From: DASRWT01 sp046728035
GTDB lineage: Bacteria; Methylomirabilota; Methylomirabilia; Rokubacteriales; CSP1-6
Assembly (NCBI GenBank): GCA_046728035.1
Contig: JBKPDT010000147.1
Location: 1-17,257, forward strand
Reading direction: 5' to 3'
Length of the DNA stretch: 17,257 bases
The notes under the pieces were generated by a model that was given only the letters and a program-made list of their open reading frames with translations, did not search any database and had not been told where the DNA came from. This document shows positions 7,545 through 15,406 of the stretch, piece by piece. The position numbers and the translations under genes are program-made. Numbering within the stretch: position 1 is the first letter of the stretch; each line of letters begins with the position of its first letter.

Positions 7545-8424
7545 TTTCCGGGGCGTCTTCATCCCGGTGCCCACGCCCTATCGCGGCGACGCCGTCGCCG
7601 CCGACGCGCTCCGGTCGAACCTCGCCCGCTGGAGCGCGGCGCCGCTCGCCGGCTACGTCCTGCTGGGCTCGACCGGCGAGTTCCCCATGCTCTCGGAGGC
7701 GGAGCGCGACACGGTGCTCGTGGCCGCGCGCGAGGCGATCCCGCGCGACCGCGCCTTCGTCGCGGGGACGGGGGCCAATGCGACGCTCCACGCCGTCAGG
7801 CAGACGAAGCGCGCCGCGGAGATCGGAGCGGACGCGGCGATCGTCGTGACCCCCCACTACTTCACCAAGGGCTTTGGCCAGGCGGCCAACCAGGTCCGGC
7901 ACTACCTTGCCGTCGCCGAGGCGTCGCCCATTCCCGTGCTCATCTATAATTTCCCCGTCAACACCGGGATCAACCTCGAGCCGGAGACGGTGGCGCGGAT
8001 CGCCGAGCATCCCAACGTGGTGGGCATCAAGGACTCGTCCGGCAACATCCCGCAGGTCGCGCAGATCATCCACCAGACCCCGAAGAGCTTCCACGTGCTG
8101 GTGGGGTCGGCGGCGGCGCTCCTGCCCTCGCTCGCCATCGGCTCCTCGGGCGGGGTGCTCGCCCTCGCCGCCATCGCGGCGCGGGAGTTCTGCGAGGTGT
8201 TCGCCCTCGCCGGGCAGGGCCGGTGGGAGGAAGCCAAGGAAATCGCCGCCCGCATGATGCTGGCGGATCGGGGTGTGTCCGGGCGCTTCGGGATCGGCGG
8301 GCTCAAGGCGGCGCTGGATCTTCAGGGCTTGTATGGCGGGCCATGCCGGGCGCCCCTGGCGACGCCCGACGGCGGCGCCATCGAAGACATCAAGGAGTGC
8401 CTGGCCTCGGCGGGCCTCCTCTAA
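7537..8424 (+). CDS. DapA-family aldolase, probably 4-hydroxy-2-oxoglutarate aldolase type
   Basis: This class I (Schiff-base) aldolase of the dihydrodipicolinate synthase/N-acetylneuraminate lyase superfamily has 295 residues. Superfamily features are present: GSTGEFP at 44-50, the catalytic tyrosine in IYNFP (Y137) and the Schiff-base lysine in VVGIKDSSG (K165). The C-terminal RFGIGGLKAALDLQGLYGGPCRAPL resembles mitochondrial HOGA1 (GYYGGPCRAPL), as do GEFP, VVTPHYF and SPIPVLIYNFPVNTG. I therefore favour cleavage of 4-hydroxy-2-oxoglutarate to pyruvate and glyoxylate over dihydrodipicolinate synthesis, although asd is nearby. The ATG overlaps the ppdK end by 8 nt, with GGAGGG before it, implying translational coupling. 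Exact substrate remains inferred. Confidence 0.85.
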   Translation: MRDFRGVFIPVPTPYRGDAVAADALRSNLARWSAAPLAGYVLLGSTGEFPMLSEAERDTVLVAAREAIPRDRAFVAGTGANATLHAVRQTKRAAEIGADAAIVVTPHYFTKGFGQAANQVRHYLAVAEASPIPVLIYNFPVNTGINLEPETVARIAEHPNVVGIKDSSGNIPQVAQIIHQTPKSFHVLVGSAAALLPSLAIGSSGGVLALAAIAAREFCEVFALAGQGRWEEAKEIAARMMLADRGVSGRFGIGGLKAALDLQGLYGGPCRAPLATPDGGAIEDIKECLASAGLL

Positions 8425-8440
8425 CAAGGGAGACAGAGCA

Positions 8441-10195
8441 GTGAGACTGGCTGGCGCGCGGATCGTGCTCGAGTGCTTGAAGCGGGAAGGCGTGGATCTC
8501 ATTTTCGGGCTGCCGGGCGGGGCGGTGCTGCCCATCTACGACGCCCTGTACGACTTCGAGGGGATCCGCCACGTCCTGGTCCGTCAGGAAGCCGCGGCCG
8601 GGCACGCCGCGGAGGGCTACTCCCGCACCACCGGCAAGGTGGGCGTCTGTCTCGTCACCTCCGGCCCGGCCGCGACCAATCTCGTAACCGCGCTGCAGGA
8701 CGCCCTCATGGACTCGATCCCCCTGGTGGCGTTCACCGGGCAGGTGCCGACCCACCTCATCGGCAACGACGCCTTCCAGGAGGCCGACAACGTCGGGATC
8801 ACGCGCTCGGCTACCAAGCACAACTTCCTGGTGAAGGACGGCGACGACCTCGCGGGCACCATCAAGGAGGCCTTCTTCCTCGCCAAGAGCGGACGGCCGG
8901 GGCCGGTGCACGTGGACCTGCCCAAGGACATCCTCGTCAAGGAGTGGGAATTCGACTATCCGTCCAGCGTCCACCTCCGCTCCTACAACCCGACCTACGA
9001 GGGCCATCCCGGCCAGATCAAGAAGGCGGCGCGCGCGCTGGTGCGCGCCAAGCGCCCGGTGCTCTACGTGGGCGGCGGGGCGATCTCGGCCGACGCCGCC
9101 CCCGAGCTGCGGGAGCTCGCCGAGCTCACCCAGATCCCGGTGACGCAGACCCTGATGGGGCTGGGGGCCTTCCCGATGGCGCACCCGCTGTCGCTCGACA
9201 TGCTCGGCATGCACGGCACCTACTACGCCAACATGGCCGTCCACCACTCGGACGTGCTCATGGCGGTGGGCGCGCGCTTCGACGACCGTGTCACCGGCCG
9301 CGTGGACGCCTTCTCGCCCAACGCCCAGATCATCCATGTCGACATCGATCCCTCGTCCATCTCGAAGAACATTCCCGTCGCCATTCCGATCGTCGGCGAC
9401 TGCAAGCGCGTGCTCGTGAAGCTCCTCGACGCAGTGCGAGAGGAGCTCAAGTCCTACCCGGCCGGCGCCATCCGCGAGGCCCGGCGCCAGTGGGCCGAGC
9501 AGATCGCGGAGTGGCGGCGCGACCAGCCCCTCCGCTACGAGTGGAGCGAGGACGTCATCAAGCCCCAGTACGTGATGGAGGAGCTCTCCACTCTCACCGA
9601 CGGGGAGGCGTTCGTGGTGACGGGGGTGGGCCAGCACCAGATGTGGGCGGCCCAGTATTACCGTTTCAAGCACCCGCGCATGTGGTGCACGTCGGGCGGG
9701 CTCGGGACCATGGGCTATGGCCTCCCCACCGCGATGGGCGTGCAGGCGGGCAATCCCGGGCGCCTCGTCGTCAACGTCGACGGGGACGGATCGTTCCAGA
9801 TGAACAGCCAGGAGCTCGCCACCTGCCACGAGGAGCGGCTACCCGTGAAGACGATCATCATCAACAACGGCGGGCACGGCATGGTCCGGCAGTGGCAGAA
9901 GATCATCTACAAGGAGCGCTTCTGCGCCATCGACCTCGGGCCGAGCCCCGATTTCGTGAAGCTGGCCGAGGCGTACGGGTGCACGGGCATCCGCGCCGCC
10001 AAGCCCAGCGAGGTGGGGCCGGCGCTCGAGAAGATGATCTCCACGCCGGGCCCGGTGGTGGTCGACGTCTGGGTCGACAAGCACGAGTGCGTGTTCCCGA
10101 TGGTGCCCGCGGGGGGTGCCAACACCGACATGATCGTGGCGCCGCCCAGCCGCGAGGTCCGCGACCGCGCGGCGAAGTCGCAGACGGGGTTCTAG
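8441..10195 (+). CDS. ilvB: Acetolactate synthase (acetohydroxyacid synthase) large catalytic subunit
   Basis: This enzyme condenses two pyruvates, or pyruvate and 2-oxobutyrate, in the first common step of valine, leucine and isoleucine synthesis; it needs thiamine diphosphate, Mg and FAD. The 584 residues show the three-domain layout. The N-terminal domain has the catalytic glutamate in VRQEAAAGHAAEGY (E50) and LVTSGPAATNLVTALQDA. The central domain has RPVLYVGGGAIS and FDDRVTG. The C-terminal ThDP motif is GDG (448-450), with NN (475-476) 24 residues later. The GTG at 8441 is chosen because AAGGGAGA lies just upstream and the protein then starts MRLAGARIVLECLKREGV, as in the family; the frame is open further back into the preceding gene. 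NNGGHGMVRQWQ carries His where this family usually has Leu before GMV. ilvN follows immediately. Confidence 0.97.
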   Translation: MRLAGARIVLECLKREGVDLIFGLPGGAVLPIYDALYDFEGIRHVLVRQEAAAGHAAEGYSRTTGKVGVCLVTSGPAATNLVTALQDALMDSIPLVAFTGQVPTHLIGNDAFQEADNVGITRSATKHNFLVKDGDDLAGTIKEAFFLAKSGRPGPVHVDLPKDILVKEWEFDYPSSVHLRSYNPTYEGHPGQIKKAARALVRAKRPVLYVGGGAISADAAPELRELAELTQIPVTQTLMGLGAFPMAHPLSLDMLGMHGTYYANMAVHHSDVLMAVGARFDDRVTGRVDAFSPNAQIIHVDIDPSSISKNIPVAIPIVGDCKRVLVKLLDAVREELKSYPAGAIREARRQWAEQIAEWRRDQPLRYEWSEDVIKPQYVMEELSTLTDGEAFVVTGVGQHQMWAAQYYRFKHPRMWCTSGGLGTMGYGLPTAMGVQAGNPGRLVVNVDGDGSFQMNSQELATCHEERLPVKTIIINNGGHGMVRQWQKIIYKERFCAIDLGPSPDFVKLAEAYGCTGIRAAKPSEVGPALEKMISTPGPVVVDVWVDKHECVFPMVPAGGANTDMIVAPPSREVRDRAAKSQTGF

Positions 10196-10789
10196 GTGAC
10201 CACCGAGGAGCACCGCAAGCACACCATCGCCGTGCTCGTCGAGAACAAGTTCGGCGTGCTCTCGCGCGTGGCCGGGTTGTTCTCCGCCCGCGGCTACAAC
10301 ATCGAGAGCCTGTCGGTGGGCGAGACGCTCGACCCCACCGTGTCTCGCATGACCCTGGTGGTGCGCGGCGATGCCTTCATCATCGAGCAGGTGATCAAGC
10401 AACTGCACAAGCTCATCGACGTGATCAAGGTGACCGACCTCAGTGAGGAGGATCACGTGGAGCGCGAGATGCTCCTCCTCAAGGTGAACGCCGAACCTAC
10501 CGCGCGCGCGGAGATCCTGCGCATCGCCGACATCTTCCGGTCCAAGGTGGTGGACGTCACCCCGACCACCTACACCCTCGAGGCGACCGGGGAGGAGGGC
10601 AAGATCGAGGCGATCATCGAACTCCTCCGGCCCTTCGGGATCCAGGAGGTCGTGCGCACGGGCAAGGTCGCCGTCGCGCGCAGCCCCAAGAGCCGCGTGC
10701 GCAAGGTGGAAGAGAAGCTGGGCAAGCATCCGGCGCCGCCGGGCCGCGCGCAGCCACAGGACCCGAAGGTCGTCGGCTTCGCGGACTAA
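10196..10789 (+). CDS. ilvN: Acetolactate synthase small regulatory subunit
   Basis: This is the regulatory partner of IlvB, which activates the enzyme and confers feedback inhibition by branched-chain amino acids. The 197-residue protein opens with an ACT domain: HTIAVLVENKFGVLSRVAGLFSARGYNIESLSVG, with the valine-binding-type glycine/asparagine pattern. This is followed by the second ferredoxin-like C-terminal domain (EREMLLLKVNAE through RPFGIQEVVRTGKVAVAR). The GTG start directly abuts the ilvB TAG with no gap, so translation is probably coupled. The last 30 residues or so (KSRVRKVEEKLGKHPAPPGRAQPQDPK) form a basic, proline-rich tail beyond the usual family end. The length fits the long (about 160-200 residue) form found outside the enteric short subunits. 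Confidence 0.96.
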   Translation: MTTEEHRKHTIAVLVENKFGVLSRVAGLFSARGYNIESLSVGETLDPTVSRMTLVVRGDAFIIEQVIKQLHKLIDVIKVTDLSEEDHVEREMLLLKVNAEPTARAEILRIADIFRSKVVDVTPTTYTLEATGEEGKIEAIIELLRPFGIQEVVRTGKVAVARSPKSRVRKVEEKLGKHPAPPGRAQPQDPKVVGFAD

Positions 10790-10815
10790 CCCCAAACCGG
10801 AGAGAGACAACGAAC

Positions 10816-11820
10816 ATGCCGGCCAAGATCTACTACGACCAGGACGCCGACCTCGGCCTCCTGCGGGGCAAGAAGATCGCCATCATCGGCTACGGGAGCC
10901 AGGGGCATGCGCACGCGCTGAACCTGAAGGACTCCGGCCAGGACGTCGTTGTCGGCCTGTACAAGGGGTCGAAGGGCTGGACGCGGGCGGAAAAGGAAGG
11001 CCTCAAGGTGATGAGCGTGAACGAGGCCGCCGCTGCCGGCGACGTCATCATGATCCTCCTGCCCGACCAGACCCAGCGCCAGGTGTACGAGGAGTCCATC
11101 AAGGGCGCGCTCGGCAAGGGCAAGATGCTCATGTTCGCCCACGGCTTCAACATCCACTTCAACCAGGTGGTGCCGTCGCCCGATGTCGACGTCTCCATGA
11201 TCGCCCCCAAGGCGCCCGGGCACGTGATGCGCGACCTCTTCACTCAGGGCCCCGGCGTGCCCGCCCTCGTGGCGGTGTACCAGGACGTGTCGGGGAAGGC
11301 GAAGGACCTCGCGCTCGCGTACGGCAAGGGCGTGGGCTGCGCACGCGCCGGCATCATCGAGACCACGTTCAAGGAGGAGACGGAGACCGACCTCTTCGGA
11401 GAGCAGACCACCCTCTGCGGCGGCGTCTCCCACCTCATCAAGAACGCCTTCGAGACGCTGGTGGAGGCCGGCTATCAGCCCGAGGTCGCCTACTTCGAGT
11501 GCATGCACGAGATGAAACTCATCGTGGACCTCTTCTACCAGGGGGGGCTCGCCTACATGCGCTACTCGGTCTCCGACACCGCCGAGTACGGTGACTACAC
11601 GCGCGGGCCCCGGATCGTGGACGATCGCATCAAGGCGGAGATGAAGAAAATCCTCGCCGAGATCCAGTCCGGCCAGTTCGCACGGGAGTGGATCCTGGAG
11701 AACCAGGCCAACCGCGCCGGCTTCCTCGCCATGCGGAAGCGGGACGCCGAGCATCAGATCGAGGAGGTCGGGGCGCGGCTGCGGAAGATGATGTCCTGGA
11801 TCAAGCCGCCCCGGGAGTAG
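10816..11820 (+). CDS. ilvC: Ketol-acid reductoisomerase, class I
   Basis: This enzyme converts 2-acetolactate or 2-aceto-2-hydroxybutyrate to the dihydroxy acids of valine/leucine and isoleucine synthesis, using NAD(P)H and Mg. The 334-residue length is the short class I form. The Rossmann domain has IIGYGSQGHAHALNLKDSG (GYGSQGH at 25-31), and the cofactor loop is VGLYKGSKGW. The knotted C-terminal domain carries the metal and substrate residues at expected spacing: D192 and E196 in ETDLFGEQ, E228 and E232 in FECMHEMK, and S253 in YSVSDTAEYG. GGAGAGAG lies before the ATG. It follows ilvN by 26 nt, so product passes straight from IlvBN. The cofactor preference cannot be fixed from the loop alone. 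Confidence 0.98.
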   Translation: MPAKIYYDQDADLGLLRGKKIAIIGYGSQGHAHALNLKDSGQDVVVGLYKGSKGWTRAEKEGLKVMSVNEAAAAGDVIMILLPDQTQRQVYEESIKGALGKGKMLMFAHGFNIHFNQVVPSPDVDVSMIAPKAPGHVMRDLFTQGPGVPALVAVYQDVSGKAKDLALAYGKGVGCARAGIIETTFKEETETDLFGEQTTLCGGVSHLIKNAFETLVEAGYQPEVAYFECMHEMKLIVDLFYQGGLAYMRYSVSDTAEYGDYTRGPRIVDDRIKAEMKKILAEIQSGQFAREWILENQANRAGFLAMRKRDAEHQIEEVGARLRKMMSWIKPPRE

Positions 11821-11844
11821 GGCGGCCGGATCGGGACGGGAGCG

Positions 11845-12474
11845 ATGCGGATCCCGGTGGCCGCCGAGGGATGGCCCTTCATCTTCCCCCCCGCCATTGC
11901 AGCGTGTATCCTGGCGATGGCGGGGGGGTGGGCCTGGGCGATTCCGTTCGCGCTGATCGCGCTGGCGTTCCTCGGCTTCTTCCGTGACCCCGAGCGCCGG
12001 GCGCCGGACCTGCCGGGGGCGGTGCTCGCCCCTGCCGACGGCAAGGTGATGGCGATCGCGTCGGTCGAGGACCCCTGGGTGGGGCCGGCGACGCGGGTGT
12101 CCATCTTCCTTTCGCCGCTGGACGTCCACGTGAACCGCGCGCCAGCCGCGGGCATCGTGCGTGACGTGGAGTACGTGCGGGGGCGGTTCCTCGCCGCGTA
12201 CCGGCCGGAGGCATCGGAGCAGAACGAGCGCTGCACGGTGGCGCTGGAGTCGGACATTGCGCGGGTGGGGGTGCGGCAGATCGCCGGCGTGGTCGCCCGG
12301 CGCATCGTGTGCCGGGTCCGGCCGGGGGACAAGCTCTTGGCCGGCGAGCGGTTCGGGCTGATCCGGTTCGGGTCGCGCACCGATCTCGTGGTGGCGCGGG
12401 GAACCGAGATCCGGGTGAAGGAGGGCGACCGGGTGAGGGGAGGAGAGACGGTGATGGGAGTGCTCCGGTCATGA
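11845..12474 (+). CDS. psd: Phosphatidylserine decarboxylase proenzyme, short (PSD-A-like) type
   Basis: This enzyme removes CO2 from phosphatidylserine to make phosphatidylethanolamine at the inner membrane. It is made as a proenzyme that cuts itself and turns the serine into a pyruvoyl group. The 209-residue size is that of the short form. Two hydrophobic stretches near residues 11-45 would anchor it. Then come FRDPERRAP, LAPADGKV (D65), PLDVHVNRAP (H95) and, near the C-terminus, LIRFGSRTD, where cleavage would fall between G176 and S177. The ATG lies 24 nt after ilvC. The end overlaps the start of the next gene by 4 nt (ATGA), which couples decarboxylase and synthase of the same lipid pathway. 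Confidence 0.95.
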   Translation: MRIPVAAEGWPFIFPPAIAACILAMAGGWAWAIPFALIALAFLGFFRDPERRAPDLPGAVLAPADGKVMAIASVEDPWVGPATRVSIFLSPLDVHVNRAPAAGIVRDVEYVRGRFLAAYRPEASEQNERCTVALESDIARVGVRQIAGVVARRIVCRVRPGDKLLAGERFGLIRFGSRTDLVVARGTEIRVKEGDRVRGGETVMGVLRS

Positions 12475-13280
12475 GGCGCCGGCACCTGCCCGGCGAAGGC
12501 GCGCGCGGACCCCGGCGGCGCCGCTGGCAGGAGCTGCGCGAGCAGCGGCGCCGGGGGATCTTCCTGCTGCCGAGCCTCCTGACCACCGGGAATCTCTTCT
12601 GCGGCTTCCTCGCCCTCATCCTCACCACCCAGCAGCGCTTCACCGAAGCGTCCGTCTCGCTGTTCGTCGCCATGGTGCTGGACATGCTCGACGGCAAGGT
12701 GGCCCGCCTCACCAAGACGACCACGCAGTTCGGCGTGGAGTTCGATTCGCTCGCCGACGTGGTGTCCTTCGGGGTGGCGCCCGCCTTCATGCTCTACTCC
12801 ATGGCGCTGGCCCCGCTGGGACGGGCCGCCTGGCTAGGCGCCTTCCTCTTCGTGATCTGCGGCGCCCTCCGCCTCGCCCGCTTCAACGTCTACACCGGCG
12901 TCTCCGATCGCCGCTACTTCGTGGGGCTACCCATTCCCGCCGCCGCCGGCATGGTGAGCTCGGTCGTGCTGCTGGTCGACGGCGAGGAGCTGGAGCGCTG
13001 GCAGGCCAGCGCGATCGCAGTGGGGACCTACATGGTAGCCCTCCTCATGGTCTCGACATTCCGTTACTACAGCTTCAAGGAAATCGACCTGGCGCGCCGC
13101 CGTCCGGTGGGGCTGCTCCTCCTGGTCGTCCTCGCGGTGCTGATCGTGGCGACCCATCCCCAGTGGTTCCTCTTCGCCCTGTTCGCCGCCTACCTGCTGA
13201 GCGGCCCCACGCGCCCCCTGTGGGCGCGCCGCCGGGACGGGCTGGTGCCAATGGAGAAGGCGACGCGGGACGCGCGCTGA
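12471..13280 (+). CDS. pssA: CDP-diacylglycerol-serine O-phosphatidyltransferase
   Basis: This integral membrane enzyme makes phosphatidylserine from CDP-diacylglycerol and serine, feeding Psd. The 269-residue protein has a very basic N-terminus (MRRRHLPGEGARGPRRRRW), then LLPSLLTTGNLFCGF, the usual start of the PssA core. The CDP-alcohol phosphotransferase signature is complete: D74-G75, A78-R79, G88, D92 and D96, within LDMLDGKVARLTK and FGVEFDSLADVVSFG. Several hydrophobic segments follow, including GALRLARFNVYT and FVGLPIPAAAG, both typical of bacterial PssA. The ATG at 12471 shares its bases with the psd stop. The longer open frame upstream lies inside psd and is not used. Confidence 0.95.
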   Translation: MRRRHLPGEGARGPRRRRWQELREQRRRGIFLLPSLLTTGNLFCGFLALILTTQQRFTEASVSLFVAMVLDMLDGKVARLTKTTTQFGVEFDSLADVVSFGVAPAFMLYSMALAPLGRAAWLGAFLFVICGALRLARFNVYTGVSDRRYFVGLPIPAAAGMVSSVVLLVDGEELERWQASAIAVGTYMVALLMVSTFRYYSFKEIDLARRRPVGLLLLVVLAVLIVATHPQWFLFALFAAYLLSGPTRPLWARRRDGLVPMEKATRDAR

Positions 13281-13299
13281 TTCGACAAGGAGCCCGCAC

Positions 13300-14385
13300 G
13301 TGAGCGTCCACAAGATCGCGTTCCTGCCCGGCGACGGGATCGGCCAGGAGGTCACTCCCGAAGCGCGCCGGGCCCTCGAGGTCGTCGGCAAGGCCACCGG
13401 GGCCTCGTTCGAGTTCGAGGCGGGGCTGGTCGGGGGCGCCGCCATCGACGCCACCGGTGGCCCCCTGCCGGACGCCTCGCTCCGGCTCTGCCAGCAGGCC
13501 GACGCCATCCTCTTCGGTTCGGTGGGCGGGCCCAAGTGGGACAACCTCCCGCAGGAGGCGCGGCCGGAGCGTGGCCTGCTCCGCATCCGCAAGGAGCTGG
13601 ACCTCTTCGCCAACCTGCGCCCGGCGAAGTGCTTCCCCATGCTCGTGGATGCCTCGCCGCTCAAGCGCTCGGTGGTGGAGGGGACGGACCTCATCGTCAT
13701 CCGCGAGCTCACCGGCGGGCTTTACTTCGGCGAGCCGCGCGGGCGCGCGGCGCTGCCCGGCGGCGGCGAGCGCGCGGTGAACACCATGGCGTACACCACG
13801 CGCGAGATCGAGCGCGTGGTCCGCGCCGCCTTCGACGTCGCGATGAAGCGGAAGAAGCGGCTGACCTCGGTGGACAAGTCCAACGTGCTCATCGTCTCGC
13901 AGCTCTGGCGGGACACCGTGAACCGGCTCGCCAAGGAGTATCCCCAGGTCCACGTGGAGCACGTCCTCGTCGACAACTGCGCGATGGCCCTCGTTCACAA
14001 GCCCACGCATTTCGACACCATCGTGACCGAGAATACCTTCGGCGACATCCTCTCCGACGAGGCGGCCATCCTCGCCGGCTCCATGGGCATGTTGCCCTCG
14101 GCGAGCCTGGGCGGGACGGTGGGGCTCTACGAGCCCGTGCACGGGACCGCGCCCGACATCGCGGGCAAGGGCGTCGCGAACCCGATCGCCGCCATCCTGT
14201 CGGCGGCCATGCTCCTCCGCTACTCGCTCAATCGCGGCGCCGACGCCGACCGCGTCGAGGCGGCGGTGCTCCGCGTGCTCGAGCAGGGCTACCGCACCGC
14301 CGACATCCGCGGCGCGGGCGACACGCCGGTCGGCACCCCGCAGATGGGCGACCTCATCTGTCGGCAGATCGAGAAGAGCTACTAG
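13300..14385 (+). CDS. leuB: 3-Isopropylmalate dehydrogenase
   Basis: This enzyme oxidises and decarboxylates 3-isopropylmalate to 4-methyl-2-oxopentanoate in leucine synthesis, with NAD and Mg or Mn. The 361 residues show LPGDGIGQEV at the start and substrate arginines R97 and R107 in LLRIRKELDLFANLRPAK. The motif RELTGGLYFGEPRG supplies R135 and Y142. Lysine K193 and aspartates D225, D249 and D253 follow the family pattern, and the signature VTENTFGDILSDEAAILAGSMGMLPSASLG is intact. EPVHGTAPDIAGKGVANP forms the NAD region. The GTG start follows AAGGAG and lies 19 nt after pssA. leuA, leuC and leuD are not in the window, although leuB usually travels with them. Confidence 0.97.
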   Translation: MSVHKIAFLPGDGIGQEVTPEARRALEVVGKATGASFEFEAGLVGGAAIDATGGPLPDASLRLCQQADAILFGSVGGPKWDNLPQEARPERGLLRIRKELDLFANLRPAKCFPMLVDASPLKRSVVEGTDLIVIRELTGGLYFGEPRGRAALPGGGERAVNTMAYTTREIERVVRAAFDVAMKRKKRLTSVDKSNVLIVSQLWRDTVNRLAKEYPQVHVEHVLVDNCAMALVHKPTHFDTIVTENTFGDILSDEAAILAGSMGMLPSASLGGTVGLYEPVHGTAPDIAGKGVANPIAAILSAAMLLRYSLNRGADADRVEAAVLRVLEQGYRTADIRGAGDTPVGTPQMGDLICRQIEKSY

Positions 14386-14386
14386 C

Positions 14387-15391
14387 ATGGCGGCGGGCGT
14401 CACCGTCGCGGTGGTGGGGGTGACGGGCGCGGTGGGGCAGACCACGCTGCGGATCCTCGAGGAGCGCAAGTTCCCGGTGCGCGACCTGCGCGTCTTCGCG
14501 TCCGAGCGTTCGGTGGGCAAGACGGTGACCTTCGCGGGCGAGGCCCTTCGCGTCGAGAAGGTGGGATCGGGAGCGTTCAAGGGCGTCCAGGTGGCGCTCT
14601 TCTCCGCCGGCTCGGCGCAGTCGAAGGAGTTCGTGCCGCTCGCGGTGAAGGCCGGCGCGGTGGTGGTGGACAAGTCGAGCGCCTTCCGCATGGACCCCGC
14701 GGTGCCCCTCGTCGTGCCCGAGATCAACGCCCACGCCGTCGCCGGGCACAAGGGCATCGTGGCCTGCCCCAACTGCACCACCATCGTGACGGTGATGCCG
14801 CTCAAGCCGCTGCACGACGCGGGCGGGCTCCGTCGGGTGGTGGCGACCTCCTTCCAGGCGGTGTCGGGAGCGGGCGTCAACGGCGTGGACGAGCTGCGAA
14901 GCCAGGCGCTGGCGTGGGCGCGCGGCGAAGCCATGACGCCGAGGTACTTCCCGCATCAGATCGCCTTCAACGTGATCCCGCACATCGACACGTTCGGCGA
15001 CAATGGCTACACCGGCGAGGAGATGAAGCTCGTCAACGAGGTGCGGAAGATCCTGGAGGCGCCGGACCTGCGCGTGTCGCCCACCACCGTGCGGGTGCCC
15101 GTCTTCACCGCGCATTCGGTGGCGGTGAACGCGGAGACCGAGCGTCCAGTGGGTGTCGCGCGCGCCCGCGAGGTCTTCGCCGCCTTCCCGGGTTTGTGCC
15201 TGTGGGACGAGCCCAGCGAGAACCGCTACCCCATGCCGGTGGTGGTGGAGGGGCAGGACGACTGCTTCGTCGGGCGAGTGCGGCAGGATCTCACCGAGCC
15301 GAACGGGCTCAATTTCTGGGTGGTGGGCGATCAGCTCCGCAAAGGCGCCGCGCTGAACGGCGTCCAGATCGCGGAGCTCCTCATCCGCTGA
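14387..15391 (+). CDS. asd: Aspartate-semialdehyde dehydrogenase
   Basis: This enzyme reduces aspartyl phosphate to aspartate semialdehyde with NADPH, the branch point to lysine/diaminopimelate, threonine, methionine and isoleucine. The 334-residue protein has the nucleotide loop VVGVTGAVGQTTLRILEERKFPV. It also has DKSSAFRMD with substrate arginine R101, the catalytic cysteine C130 in ACPNCTTI, YTGEEMKLVNE and the catalytic histidine H243 in VFTAHSVAVN. This matches the Gram-positive/archaeal-like short bacterial ASADH subgroup rather than the longer enteric one. The ATG is 1 nt after the leuB TAG. truA follows in the same reading frame beyond the asd TGA. Confidence 0.97.
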   Translation: MAAGVTVAVVGVTGAVGQTTLRILEERKFPVRDLRVFASERSVGKTVTFAGEALRVEKVGSGAFKGVQVALFSAGSAQSKEFVPLAVKAGAVVVDKSSAFRMDPAVPLVVPEINAHAVAGHKGIVACPNCTTIVTVMPLKPLHDAGGLRRVVATSFQAVSGAGVNGVDELRSQALAWARGEAMTPRYFPHQIAFNVIPHIDTFGDNGYTGEEMKLVNEVRKILEAPDLRVSPTTVRVPVFTAHSVAVNAETERPVGVARAREVFAAFPGLCLWDEPSENRYPMPVVVEGQDDCFVGRVRQDLTEPNGLNFWVVGDQLRKGAALNGVQIAELLIR

Positions 15392-15396
15392 GCCCC

Positions 15397-15402
15397 GGAG
15401 GG
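15397..15402 (+). promoter_or_regulatory. Shine-Dalgarno GGAGGG that decides the truA start
   Basis: GGAGGG lies between the asd stop (15389-15391) and the first conserved TruA residues. It is 4 nt from an ACG at 15407, 10 nt from an ACG at 15413 and 13 nt from a CTG at 15416. No ATG, GTG or TTG occurs in frame between the asd stop and the conserved LTLAYDG. Confidence 0.6.
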
Positions 15403-15406
15403 CGTC

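Noticed and set aside
7537..8424. Calling this gene dapA (dihydrodipicolinate synthase) because asd is nearby
   Set aside because: The C-terminal YGGPCRAPL and other motifs resemble 4-hydroxy-2-oxoglutarate aldolases more than lysine-pathway DapA.
8273..8440. N-terminal extension of IlvB into the upstream gene
   Set aside because: The extension overlaps the aldolase gene and is not family-like; the GTG at 8441 has a good ribosome site and gives the conserved N-terminus.
8425..8440. Branched-chain amino acid leader peptide or T-box before ilvB
   Set aside because: The gap is only 16 nt; no Leu/Val/Ile codon run with terminator is present there or in the ppdK leader.
8473..10446. Long + strand open frame inside ilvB and ilvN
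   Set aside because: Its product is arginine-rich shadow sequence, while the ilvB and ilvN frames match their families along their full length.
13075..14934. Minus-strand open frame of about 619 codons opposite pssA, leuB and asd
   Set aside because: It is a compositional shadow; no domain is recognisable and all three sense genes are intact.
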